Positions 1 to 11,545 of a DNA stretch of 64,000 bases are shown piece after piece. Every line of letters starts with the position of its first letter. Within the stretch, counting starts at the first letter, position 1. The DNA comes from Pyrocephalus nanus. Taxonomy: Eukaryota; Chordata; Aves; Passeriformes; Tyrannidae. Under the pieces are notes generated by a model. The model had not been told where the DNA came from. It saw only the letters and a program-made list of their open reading frames with translations, and ran no database searches. Location of the stretch: contig CM076266.1 of NCBI GenBank assembly GCA_038380795.1, positions 34,050,145 through 34,114,144 on the forward strand. Direction: 5' to 3'. The translations under genes were made by a program, and so were the position numbers.

Positions 1-592
1 TGCTGTTGGAGTAATTGGAGGCATGGTGGGACAGGACTTTTCTGCAGCCAAATGTAAATAGTCAGTTCCGGATGAGAAACTGGCAGGATGAAATTAGTTC
101 TCCAGGAATAAAGATGTCTTTGCAGTGTTTTAAGGGGAAACTTATGTGAGTGATTACCGACATTAAGTTGGGACAAACAAATCAACTTAGTGGAAATGAT
201 GTAAAAGTAGATTGAGGAACAAATGTGAATTTGAGTGTGGAAATAAACATGAGAAACTAATGGGCTTCAGTCGGTTGCATGGCTAAGGACATTAAATTTG
301 TTAAAAATGTGGACTGAATGTTGCGGACAAGTTTAATGCTGAGCTACTCATAAAGAAGAAATCAGAATCAAATTGAGTATCTGCAGGGAGACAGCCCATG
401 AGTCTGTCAAGAAAATGAGTTTGGACTTCATGAGTTTCCTAAAGCTCAGCGTTATGATGCGCTGTTTGGCATAATCCTGATGATGTGTGGTTCAAAGATC
501 TCAATGTCCCACAATTCGCAGTTACTGTTATTAAAATGGACACCAAACCTGTTACCAATATAAAATCTAAACTAGCAAAGTGGATTTCCTAG
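1..592 (+). pseudogene. Decayed coding-like sequence, possible processed pseudogene of unknown parent
   Basis: The stretch reads like protein in several frames but is broken by stops and frame changes. Near the start, one frame gives AVGVIGGMVGQDFSAAK before a stop. At about 427-470 a frame reads HEFPKAQRYDALFG. At 470-592 a different frame reads NPDDVWFKDLNVPQFAVTV and continues through KMDTKPVTNIKSKLAKWIS to a TAG stop at 590-592. The last two blocks join by a one-base frame change near 468-470, as expected for a gene copy that has decayed. I do not recognise the parent gene. No poly(A) tail is visible; the sequence passes into a TA/TG microsatellite 15 bases after the stop. It may begin before the window. 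It could also be chance open sequence. Confidence 0.3.
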
Positions 593-606
593 AGCTGCAT
601 TTCTTT

Positions 607-674
607 ATATATATGTGTGTGTGTGTATATATATATATATATACACAAACATATATATATATATGCACACATAC
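607..674. repeat. TA/TG/CA microsatellite
   Basis: Alternating purine-pyrimidine tract: (TA)n, then (GT)n, then (TA)n, then ACACAAAC, then (AT)n and GCACACATAC. The order is nearly symmetric, with TG runs on the left and CA runs on the right, so the strand can fold back on itself. Sequences of this type are length-variable. Confidence 0.9.
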
Positions 675-1396
675 AATTTTATTTTATCTTCTTTTTTTCC
701 TTCGTCTTCACTGACGAACTGTTCGTAGAGTTGGTTCTTGTTCCTCATGGTGAAAGAGAAAGCCCTTGAGGACGTGCTCAGAAACGTGACTGGTTTTGGA
801 GGTAGGTAACATTTATAAAGTGGCTTCCTCTGGGTCCTCTGCTTCTTTCACTACTCCTGCAAGTCTGTGTAGCCCAAAAGTTCATGTTTGAAGGATCAAC
901 TCTGCAAAGTTAGCATGAAAGGAAAGCTCAGGGTTGGAATAGCTTGGATTCATGTTGTTTTTATGTCAGAATTTACCATGTTTGATTGTATATTTTGTCA
1001 AGGTTGCTGCTTTTTATCTCTGTGGTGAGCAAAAGGCTCCTGCAGGCAGAAATGAAAGGATCTTGGGTCATCATTTGCCAGCTAATCCCCTTGCTGACAA
1101 AATGCTCTCTCAGGAGAAGAAAATCTGTTGGTATGTTCACAGCTGTGACAAAATACTGTGCCACTGTGAAACTTACTCATATCTTGGGTGTTGGCTGCTC
1201 TCTTGCCTTTCATACTTTGTCACTGAAGCACTTGTGATTCTAGTAGTCTTGCCCCCAGAGGAGATCCACCCACCTTCTGACATCTCTCTTGCGATTGAAG
1301 TGGCAACCGCAGAGGAAGAATAGTGGCTGCTTCGTTTCCCACCATAAGACGTGTTAATAGGTGATTGTGATACTAGCAGTGATAAGTGGCTGTAAT

Positions 1397-1530
1397 CAGG
1401 CACCCACCAGGTGGCAATCACATGACATTCAGGTGTCCAGCACATGGCAGTCACGTGGCAAACATGCGTCAGGTGTGCACCTGGCACACACCATTCACGC
1501 GTCCATCGTGCAGCAATCACGATCCCAACA
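1397..1530. repeat. Degenerate 11-bp minisatellite carrying an E-box array
   Basis: Cut in steps of 11 from 1397, the sequence gives about twelve related units. Examples are CAGGTGGCAAT (1408), CACATGACATT (1419), CAGGTGTCCAG (1430), CACATGGCAGT (1441) and CACGTGGCAAA (1452), with weaker units at 1463-1530. CANNTG E-boxes start at 1408, 1419, 1430, 1441 and 1452, exactly 11 bp apart, and two more lie at 1470 and 1478. On the minus strand the same period produces a repeated CHVxA/TMCW-like peptide in an otherwise meaningless frame. The units are too diverged to be a young expansion. The region is also richer in CpG than its surroundings. Confidence 0.75.
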
Positions 1531-2891
1531 CTTTTGTACAAAACAAAACTTGAAATTTAGTGACTCAGTGCTGCTTGGGCCAGAAGACTCAGAGGCTGCT
1601 GCTCTTCTTTCTCATTAAGATTTAAGTTCGTGAAAGGAAATTTGAAAAACCGTTGTCACTTAATTTGTGCCAAAAATGTTGATTTTTGGCCAAGTTCTTT
1701 GAGAGAAAATTTCTGGTGTTTTTGACCCCAAATGACTTGCTTACATGACCCTATTGATACCTCTTTCAAAAGCCTTGGCTGTACAGTGTATCTGTATACA
1801 CAGCGTATCTGTATATCTATATGAATATATGTATGATTTGATCTATATAAAAGTGCATGCAATAACTAAAACTTTCCTATCCTTGAAGTTATTTATCCCA
1901 CACCAGAGTTAAAGTTAGTTGGCAGGACAGAAAGTGTGCTTTGTGGCAGATGATATTTCATGAAAAGTTCTTGCAGACTCCCAAGTGGTTGGTGGCCATT
2001 CAGAACAGTTACCTTCCTGAAGCCATGTTGTTACTTATTTGTGTGTTATAGATCTTTAAATCTTCAACATTGAAGAAGTGTGTCTGTTAAAAAATAGTAA
2101 ATATATAAATCATAATGTGATACAAAACAGCCCTTCTTTCCGTTTGCTTCTGGGTAAAGACTTTGCAACTGTAATGGACAAATGAATTTTTCTTAAATAA
2201 ATGCAGGCTTCTGCAAAAGGCTTGGTGTAATAAGTATCCAATGCAAATGATCACTGCTTTGGTTTGTTTGTAAATTCTCCTTGCAATGGAAGTTTCAGAA
2301 TTTGCTGCAGTGGCAAGAAAGCAGTAATGCAGAATGAGGTCCAGTCAATGAAGAGTGATAAGTGTAGTGATCAATAACCAATTGATTTGTGAAAAGCAGT
2401 TGATGACAGTGCGTGTGTGTTGATTCCAGATGTGTTTGTGCTGTAGGAGCATGGCATGCTGAGGTGGTTAACACTGCTACTCTGCATGGTAAGCCATTCC
2501 CATTTGCTTCCTGACAGTGAATGTTGGTTGCAAATGGCATTATTGGGCCAGATTTAAATAGTTTAAATAGGGCTAAGTAGAATTATGATGATTGTGTCTA
2601 AACTAGGGAAATGAGGGTAGAACAGAGTAGTCTGAAGGGTGTAGTGGCTTAAGGGAAGGTCACTTGTTCAGTTGTTTGGTTTTAGGCTGTGCTTTTAACG
2701 GCTTTGCTTATGTGCAGGGTTTACTCTTCATATGACTCTGTGACAAAGATTTCAAATGGATTGCCATAAAAATGAAGCAAAAGTAAATGAATGTGTATTG
2801 AGAGATGTATTTTTTTAACTTGGTTGCCCATAATTTGACAATTTTTCTCCCATCAAAGAAGAAACTTCAGGAAAGAAACAAACCTTTCATT

Positions 2892-2975
2892 ATAGAATAT
2901 ATAATATTCTATTCTGTATTGAATAAAATATTCTAGATATAGAATAGAATATTCTATTCTATATAGAGTTTATAT
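2892..2975. repeat. AT-rich palindrome cluster with a perfect 28-bp palindrome
   Basis: Positions 2937-2964 form a perfect palindrome: ATATAGAATAGAAT followed directly by its reverse complement. Just upstream, AGAATAT-ATA-ATATTCT forms a second inverted repeat, and further ATTCTATTCT and AATATTCTAG copies lie between them. The segment could extrude as a cruciform. Confidence 0.85.
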
Positions 2976-5900
2976 ACTTCAATTGAAGTAGTAAGTTGAC
3001 ATTGTTTGGATTTTTATTACCTTATAGATTTCTGATATCTAAACCAAACTGATTGGTCACATATCCACTGACTATTCATTTAATGAATTGCAACTTCGTG
3101 AGTCATACGCTCAACAATGAAATTTTAGCTATTATAGTCTTTGTACTTTTTAATCATTAAAGGTTTCCCTTTTCTGATTTTTGTCATATAAGAAGTTCTT
3201 ACTCATGCAGGTAATCCTATTAAAATTCTCTGAGACTGCTAGTGTGAATAGCCTGGTAGTCTGAGTCTAAATTAATAAAGGAATCTCATTTCTATTCTTC
3301 TAGAGTAGAGGTATATCAAGCACTGAAAGTGCTTTAAGTGTTCTTTAACCCAAGCTGTAAAAGATACCATAAATTTAAAAAGTGACAGTTTCTATAATAC
3401 ATAGCAAGAACAGCAGAAATTATGGTGACTGCTGAGATGCTGAAATCACTGTATGAATTTCCCTTAGTTGAAAGGAAAATGGGAATCTGGTTCTGCTTTT
3501 CTTGCATTGTTTTTATGCCAGTGTAATGCCACAGCCTGTCAATCTGTACGTCTGACAATGTACTCCCACATTGTATACTCCAAATAGGAGTATATTTATC
3601 TTGCCATTTCAGGAAAACTGATTCAGTTAGGTGTCTGGGGTTTTTTAGAGGAAAGAGCACCATGCTGAAAAGCTCTGTCAATAGCTAAGGGTCGCTACTA
3701 CCATTGTATTTAACACTTGTCTAACTTCTCAAAGAAAGTTCATTTAAATCAAAGTTATGTACATGTCCTGTGACCTGCATGATGAAGTGAATCAGAGAAG
3801 GTAATTCTGAGATAAAAAACCTTCCAATATCGGACAATTTAACATTTTGTGGAGTATCCTAAGCTTTTGTTATAAAATTATGTTTCAAAAGGAATTATTC
3901 CTGAAAATATCATATATATGTTATTCAGCAGTTTCAAATTACTTTTAGTACTAAAAAACATTTTAATGCAAAGTTGAGCTGTTATTCTGAAAAATTAGGT
4001 AGTTAGGCAAATCCCAGGGATTTTATAAACTAGTTCTACCTTTAATAGAGTTTATAAACTGCTTCATCTGAATCAGTGTGCCCGAAGGAAGAAACTTCAC
4101 AAGTCTTCCAGAGCTTTGAATTCTACCATGCATGACTTCTCAGAGGCTTTCAGCATTTTCAGACTACCCTGTCAGGTTGAGAGACGTTGCAGATGGCCAG
4201 TGAAGCTGGAAAGGTTTTATATACTCAGCAGCAGTAGTTTTTTGCAGATCACAGCAATGGAGCTCAGGCTTTCCAAGAGCAGCAGTTCTGGGTCTGCACT
4301 ATGAGCTCTTGCTGCAGAGGAGTGCTGCTGTAAAGGTCTTCCAGAGAAGGCTGGAGTGCATCAGCTATTTTACTTTCTCTGTGTGCGTGGCATTATTCCC
4401 ATACTTTCCATGATTCATTTTCAGAAATACATTCAATCATGGAAGGATGTTTCAGAAATAAGCACTGATGCCTTATAAGCAATGCATGCTGTATAAAGCT
4501 TAATAGAAAAATAATGTGATGGAATCCTGAAGGTGCGTGGTCCAGGACAACTTTTCACAGAAAAGATGTATAAAAGTTATACATATTTCTGCAAAACTGG
4601 AAAAACAAATCTTTCCTGTTTTAGATGACTATTTTTATTTTTTTTTTTTAGCATTTGTAGGGCACCGTCAATGATAAATGTGTTCAATAAGCTCCTGGGC
4701 CTCTTTGGAAGTTTTTTAGATTCTGGAAGAGACTCCTGGAATACCTTGTACAATCACTAATTTCAAACAGGGGCTGATTTTTACAAGAAAAGTGGAATAG
4801 TCGTTCGTGCTCTAGAGGGAGGCATGGACTTGTGGTCTCTACATTGTCCATGTTTTCCTGTATTTCCATATTTTTATTGTTGAACTGTATATGTCCAATT
4901 TGCTAATAACTGACATATTTCAGAGATCTTGGATCAATAAGCACTTACAGAAATAATTTCAAACCTCCCCTTATACTTACCTTAAAAGCTATTTTCATGT
5001 GTGTAGTTTATAAGAAATATAAGCAAATTCTCCCTGATATGCCCTGCCTTCATTTTCCACACAATTCAACAGAGCAGTGAATTACACTCATGGGAAAGCA
5101 ATGCAGGGAAAAAGTTAGTGCAATAAATATCTCATTGTCCAATAGGTCCTCTTAGGTCCTGGTATTTTGTGATAGATTTTCCTGGATGTACACTGCCACA
5201 TACACACACCCCCTGTGGGATTATAGCAATCATGCCTTGAAAATATATTTGCATTCACTAATAGTGAATCACCTGAATTTATCCCAAATAAAAAATAAAT
5301 CATGCCAGTTGTTCTATTCAGTAATTAGATTCCTTTTGCACATTTTTATTTTTGATGCATAAGCATTTCTATAAATGCATTACATCTGGGTGCTGTGATG
5401 AAAAGGTTATTAGAAATGTGACACAGACAGATAGTCTTTGTGTTAAAATAATTCCCCAGCTGCATAAGTAAGGCTCTGCATTGGCCTTGTGTGACTGTTA
5501 CCAAAATTTTAGCTGCTGATCTAGGACACTGTGTCATCCCAAGGAAACATTAATAGGTCCAGATATCCCAATTTGTCTTTCAGATTTTTTTACCAGTATG
5601 TGTCCAGGATAGTTTGATTTGCTAGACATTATTTTTAGATCCCTAATATTGATGAAGAGATTGAGGTAAATTTATAGTTGATGTGTAAAAATATTGTATC
5701 AGCCTTGGAGACAATAACACATTATTTGTCAAGCCATGAGAGGGGATATGTTCCTTAAGTTCTATACAATATGTTTGTATTTCTCAACTAAAACTCTAAA
5801 AGCTACCCCCAAAAAACACATGCTGTAAACTAGCTGGAATTACATTCATATTACCATGAATGCACTACCAAATGCATCTTTTTTAAAGGAAGAGCAATCC

Positions 5901-6219
5901 AAAGGTTGAAGAATAAAATCAACGACAATAACTTTCACATACACATGCAAAAACATCTGCTAACCTTTTCAAATACAACGGACTTTCACCTTGATGTGTT
6001 TGCATTGCTAGGAAAATGATCTGCTCTCCATTAAATTCAACATTAAATGGCCCATTGGGCGTAATGAAGCAATAACATAGTAAAAAAAGGAAAGCCCTAA
6101 AAAAGCCCTATAGCTGTAAATGCTGCCAGAAGTACCTGAATGTTCTATAATGAGCATTTATAATCTGAAAAAAAGGAGAGATTCCTTCTGTGGAAATACA
6201 ACACAAGTCTAATTCCTCA

Positions 6220-6222
<3 letters not shown>

Positions 6223-6255
<33 letters not shown>
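6223..6255 (+). repeat. Poly-T tract (33 T)
   Basis: Uninterrupted run of 33 T. It creates an artefactual poly-Phe frame on + and a poly-Lys frame on -. No retrotransposon body is evident on either side. Confidence 0.95.
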
Positions 6256-7339
6256 CCTTTAAGAAAAGTGCTTGTAGAAGTGCACTCACAGGAAGGCAAA
6301 ATGGTAACTGTAGCACTAACACTGCTCTTTGGGTCTTCTAATTTTCTTGTTTTTAAAGGTCTTTCATTTAAAAATACTCACTCAGTAGTTCCCTAAAAAC
6401 TAAAGTATAACCAAAAGAAGGGGGAGATTGATTTCTAACTTTTGGCATCTAATTGTTTTTTATGTGGTAAATATTAGTGTTTCCTAGGACCACAGAGGAT
6501 TTTGAGAATTCTAATCATAAAACCCTGGAACTCTTTAGAAATTTTCTTTCAAACTACAAGAAAATAATAATTTCTAAAATTTCTTATATCAAAAAAGAGG
6601 AAAAAAACCCCCAGACTTCTTCTTCCCCATTGTCACTACACTTATTGCTAGTTTATTTCATGTCTGATGGCTGCAGTTTTTTGTGCATAGCAAAGATTTT
6701 AGGGCTTGAACAACCTTTCTGAAAATAATCATTCTTTATTGTGTAATGTTGGTTTTTCGAGGGGAGTGGTGGTTGTTTTAGTGGTTCTTTGAAAAAAAAC
6801 CCAAACCAACAAAAAACCAAAACCCCAGAATTCTCACAGAATTTATTCATGTGGCTTGCCTTTAATTTTTTTATGTTTCATTTTGTAGATTTATTTTCAT
6901 CAGCATATTACTAAAATACTTAACCTCAAAAGAAAATCTAAAGTGACTGTGTGTCTAAAGAGATAACTTGTCAGCAAACTAGTCACAAACACTAAATGAA
7001 ACTTAATTTTAAAAATTGCCTACTTGGATCCAGTGGTAGTTAGTGATTGTATTGGAGTGTTAAAAATGGAACTTACTTGTCTGCAAAAATGAGTTGCTCA
7101 TTTTGCCCAAACAGCTGTTCATGCTCTTGCTTTTTGCTGAGGTAAAATTTTGACTGGATATTTAGGAAAACTAAAGATATTTAAGGTGGAATATGGCACT
7201 TTAAGAATATCTGGCACATATAGAATATCTGGATGACAGGTTGTAGGCTGATTTCACATCTGGTAGTTAATCCAGAGTGACTGAAAGAAGTGATTTTTAT
7301 CTATGAAATTGAAAGTAATATTCTTGTATCAGAAACAGT

Positions 7340-7903
7340 GTGGCCAGCAGGACGAGGGAAATGATTATCTCCCTGTACTCGGTACTGATGAGGCCACACC
7401 TTAAATCCTGTGTTTGCTTTGGACTTCCTCCACTAAAAGAAAGACATTAAGGTGCTTGAGTGTGTCTAGCACAAGGCACCAAAGAAGGGCAACAAAGCTG
7501 GTGAAGGAGCATAAATCTGCTGAAGAGCAGCTAAGGGAGCTGGGGTGATTTAGCCTAGAGAAAAGGAGACTGAGGGGGGACCCTATTGCTCTGTATAATT
7601 ACCTGTCATTTGTACCTGTGAGGTGGTGATCCTTTTCCCTAGTAACAATTGACAGATGTCCTCAAGTTGTGCCAGCAGAGGTTTAGATTGGGTATTAGGA
7701 AAAATTTGTTCACTGAAAGGGCTGTCCAGCATTGGAACAGGCTGCTAGGAAAGTGGTGGAGTCACCATCCCTGTAGTTATTAAAAAAAATTGTAAATTTG
7801 GCAGTTAGGGACATGGTTTAGTGGTGACTTGGCAGTGCAGGGTTAATGCTTGGACTTGATGATCTTAAAGATATTTTCCAACCTAAATGATTCTTTGATT
7901 CGA
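7340..7903 (+). mobile_element. CR1 LINE, 5'-truncated, sense orientation
   Basis: The order of landmarks is that of the CR1 3' end: a region matching the ORF2 C-terminal coding part (TACTCGGTACTGATGAGGCC), then GGGAGCTGGGGTGATTTAGCC, GAGAAAAGGAGACTGAGG, TTAGGAAAAATTTGTTCACT and GGAACAGGCTGC. The end is CTTGATGATCTTAAAGAT, TTTTCCAACCTAAATGATTC and a short ATTCTTTG-type octamer tail. CR1 is the dominant LINE of birds and typically inserts as 5'-truncated copies with octamer tails instead of poly(A). Many indels and substitutions show it is old and inactive. Confidence 0.9.
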
Positions 7904-9271
7904 ATTCCCTATTCTGTTTTCCCCCTTCCCTTTAAAACCTGCACTGACTGCCTGTCTTCTCAGAAATATTGCTAAAACCAAGATTTTGTCTAGCAGAGGC
8001 AGTCTGAATTACAATTGGATGCTTCTGTCCCTTCTTTTTAAGCCCAGTCAACTCTGAGTGCTGTTGACAGGAGTTTTGAGGCTCTGAGTACAATTTCCAA
8101 ATGCGAAAATCAAGAATATGGAAAAAGTAATGCACTTCAGGTTGCTTGACAATAACAAATTTTCTTGGTAAGCACGGCCCTCATAGCTTTGCTAGCTATG
8201 CCATTTACCATGTTAGTTACTGCCTCATGTGCAAGGTCTGTACCACAATATACTGCTGGTGGAGAGGGAGGTGATGAAACTCAGACTGCTCCCCTTGCCT
8301 GCATGGAAAGAGCATCCCTCAGAACCTTGGTACCAGACATATAGCCGAACCCGTGTCTTTAATTGGCCCTGTTTTATGCAGAAGTCTTTGTTTTCACAAG
8401 ATCTGTTTCTGAAAACAGATTGAATACAAAGCAAATGAGGGAGTTTTCATGGCTTTTAAGTCATCACAGTAGTGCTTCTCAGATTTTAGAAGCTAATGTT
8501 TGCAAATTAATTACTTGGCCTTTAAATAGTTCCAAACCACCCAAAGTGCTCCATTATGTTAGCACAGGCTTGAGAAATAGATATGTATTACTAGCTAATT
8601 GAATAACATATGGTGTTGATTAGTGCTTAGTTCTTTTTATAGAACTCAATTAAAAAACTGACTGCAGTATATTCTGAGACTATGAGATGTCTGTTGGTTG
8701 CTTCTGGCACAAGGGAATTGCTGAACCAAGAAATTATGAACTTTTTCTGTTTAGTTCATCTATAAGTTTCTTTAGGATCTTGTGGTGCATGTGGCTGTGA
8801 TGGGAGATAGGCCAGGGTCTGTTCATTTGCTGCAGTATTGAAATGCAGCCTTTCCTGAAAGATTTAAGTGCTCTCCCAGCAGAGCAAAACAAAAGCCCAG
8901 GCTTTTATTTTCTGTGCTATTGCTCAAGTTGTACAAATATACAATGAGCCTATTTCAAATGGATGAATATCTATTCTTATAGTATTCAGTCTGCAGAGGT
9001 GTATTTCTTAAGAAGAGTCTCAGGACACAGACTCAATCTCATTTTACCTCATTCCAATATGCAAGGAAAACCTGACTTTATTTCTTTCATTTGATGCACT
9101 TTTTGCTTATGAGATTATTTTCCTCTTAAATGTCACAAAAATCATCTGAGATGATGATGATGATTATGATTTTCTTATTATTCACATGGATGATTGAAGT
9201 GATATAACAGTTGGAAGCATGTGGAGAAAAAGTAAACAAGAAAAGATGTTTCTCTCCCTGACTTATCTCTC

Positions 9272-9287
9272 TTTTTTTTTTTTTTTT
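9272..9287 (+). repeat. Poly-T tract (16 T)
   Basis: Run of 16 T followed by CCCCTCTC, giving a polypyrimidine segment. No exon-like sequence follows. Confidence 0.9.
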
Positions 9288-11167
9288 CCCCTCTCAAGAT
9301 ACCTCTTCTACTGTATATTGTATGGAATTTTTATAGAGAAAATTTGGTAAATAGTTGCTTCAAATGTGTTGTGATCTTCACTGTATGAGTTAGACAGCAA
9401 GAAAAAATACTGACTTTTATCTACAGTTTTATCACTGACTAGTAATTTAGCTCTTGGGTGTATGACCTGACAAACTCTTCCTTGCTTTTCAGAAGCGAGT
9501 GATTATTCTTACAGTCCTAAAACTCATAGTAGAAAAGCCTCCCAACAGTGTAAAATTACCTAATGCATATATTTCCCAGATTTTCACATCAAATTTTATT
9601 ATATACCATTTTGTATTTAAATTTAATCTAAAAGGCTCAGAACAAAGGAGCTGCTGAAAAATCAATTGTTTTCTAAAAAGCATTTCAGATCCCAGTAGAT
9701 TCCCATTCCACAGTAGCTCTTCCACTGAAATGATGTTCATTCATCCATCCAGAGAAAACAGATGAGTCCTGCAGCGTATCCTGAAGGTTACTGGGGTCAT
9801 TTGGGAGGGAGCTGTGTTTCAGAGATGCAGTGCTTTCACCGTGAGTGACCTTTCAACGCTTTGCTGTTGTTAGTCCTTCCCATTGTACGTTTGTAAATGC
9901 CACAGCAGTGATGTGCAAAACAGACCATTCATGACCTAAATCACTCTGGGCTCAAAACCAGGAGCAGGTGCAACCGTGATCAAAACTGGAAGGCTACAGA
10001 GTTGGGATCACATCATTCAGTGATAATGGGGTGGAAACAGCAAAAGCTACTTTATTTTTGTATTTCTGATCCCTCCCTCAGGCTGCCCTGCTTCCCCCCA
10101 ACTCCTTCCCCCCCCTCCCCCCCATATAAAATAGATGGCAATATGATTACATTAAGCTTCTCCCAGGAACAAATTTCTAGAGCCAACGTTTTATCCAGTG
10201 AGGTCAGTTAAAGGTTGCAAAGGCAAGTTAGTTGTCACTGTCTTTTTGGTAAAGACGTCACAAGTACCCAACGCAGCAGGGAGTTTCAAGTAGCATAATG
10301 GGTAAAGAGGGAGACCTTAGCATAGAGATACCAGTTTTGAAAAGGCTCCTGTCACACAGATTGACTCACAGTGTGAAAGAGATTCTTAAGTGCTGATGCA
10401 AAGATGACCCTGCTACCATGACTTTCATCAGCTGGTGATGTCCTATTAACTGAAAGATAGAGCACCAAGTTTATGATTTTTTAGAAGATTTGAAGAGTCC
10501 AGTTATTACCAGAGGTGTGCTTTTGTGTAGCATGCCAGTAACATTCCCCTAATATGTGAAAACTGACAAGGTGATGACTAGAGAGAGAATATTGATAACT
10601 GATCAATATTTCTCTTTTTTCCTCGTTTTTTCTTTTTCTTTTTTAAACATTGCACTAACAACAGTTTCTTCAAAGCAGCTGATATCTGTCAATATCTCAA
10701 AACCAAGTATTATTATTATTACCTTCAAAATTCCGTCCTTTTAACAGCTATTACGACAGGCAGAGCAAGATTCTTCCTATCTAACTTTACATCTACAGAA
10801 CAGACATCTGCCAAGGAAGAGGAATACATGTTTCTGAGAACAAAACACTTGAGTTTATGATTTAGTCATAAACTATTATTTAGTTTCATAGTGAGATGAC
10901 TCTCCATAGGCCTTCTTGGTGACTCTACAGTAATTGCAGAGTCTAGGGATGAGTAGCTGAAATGCAAACATCTGCATCTTTGATGATTGCTACTTAAATG
11001 TCTTTCACAGTTTTGAAAAGAAATATTAGAAGTTCCTGAATATTGTAATTAGTGAACTTTTATCCTTAATGCCTGGTCCATATTTTTTGTCCTTCATCTC
11101 TTACAGGAATGTATTTGTTGTAGCAACCTGTTGGGGAGTAGACAAGGGATATTCTTTAAGATCTACA

Positions 11168-11545
11168 GACTCATAGGAAGATTTGTGTTGGAAGAGATCT
11201 TAAAGATCACCTAATTGCAACCTTCCTGCCATAGGCAGGGAACCTTTCATTAGACCAAGTTAAGCAAAGCCCCAACCAGCCTGACCTTGAACCCCTCCAG
11301 GGATGAGGAGTCCACAGTCTTTCTGGACAACCTGTTGCAGTGCCTCACCACACTTATAATAAGGAAATTTTTCCTAATATCTAATTTAAACATATCCTAC
11401 TTTAGTTTAAGGCCATTCCCGCTTTTCCTGTCACTACAGGCTCTTGTGAAAAGCCCCTCTAGAGCTTTCTTGTACCCTTCAGATACTGGAAGGTTTCTCT
11501 AAGGTTCCCCTGAGGCCTTTTCTTCTCCAGGCTGAACTGGGTCAT
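11168..11545 (-). mobile_element. CR1 LINE, 5'-truncated, antisense to the host gene
   Basis: Read on +, the element starts at its 3' end (ACTCATAGGAAGATTTGTGT, AGATCTTAAAGATCACCTAA). It continues through CCTGCCATAGGCAGGGAACC, ACCTTGAACCCCTCCAGGGA, CCTGTTGCAGTGCCTCACCA and TTTTTCCTAATATCTAATTT, to CCTTTTCTTCTCCAGGCTGA, where similarity fades. This is the standard avian CR1 3' part in reverse. The open frame within it (11287-11502) is a shadow of the antisense strand and not a gene. Confidence 0.9.

Noticed and set aside
952..1323. Open frame of 123 codons on +
   Set aside because: No domain, no splice-site support, no codon-like composition, and it overlaps competing frames on both strands. 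Length is within chance for this window size.
1173..1541. Open frame of 122 codons on - with a repeated CHV/CW peptide
   Set aside because: The peptide repeat is the translation of the 11-bp minisatellite and not a protein repeat domain.
6108..6299. Lysine-rich frame on -
   Set aside because: Caused only by the 33-base T run. The same applies to the frames at 22226-22417, 28639-28926 and 55499-55889.
11287..11502. Open frame of 71 codons on +
   Set aside because: It lies entirely within an antisense CR1 copy and does not match the CR1 protein frame.
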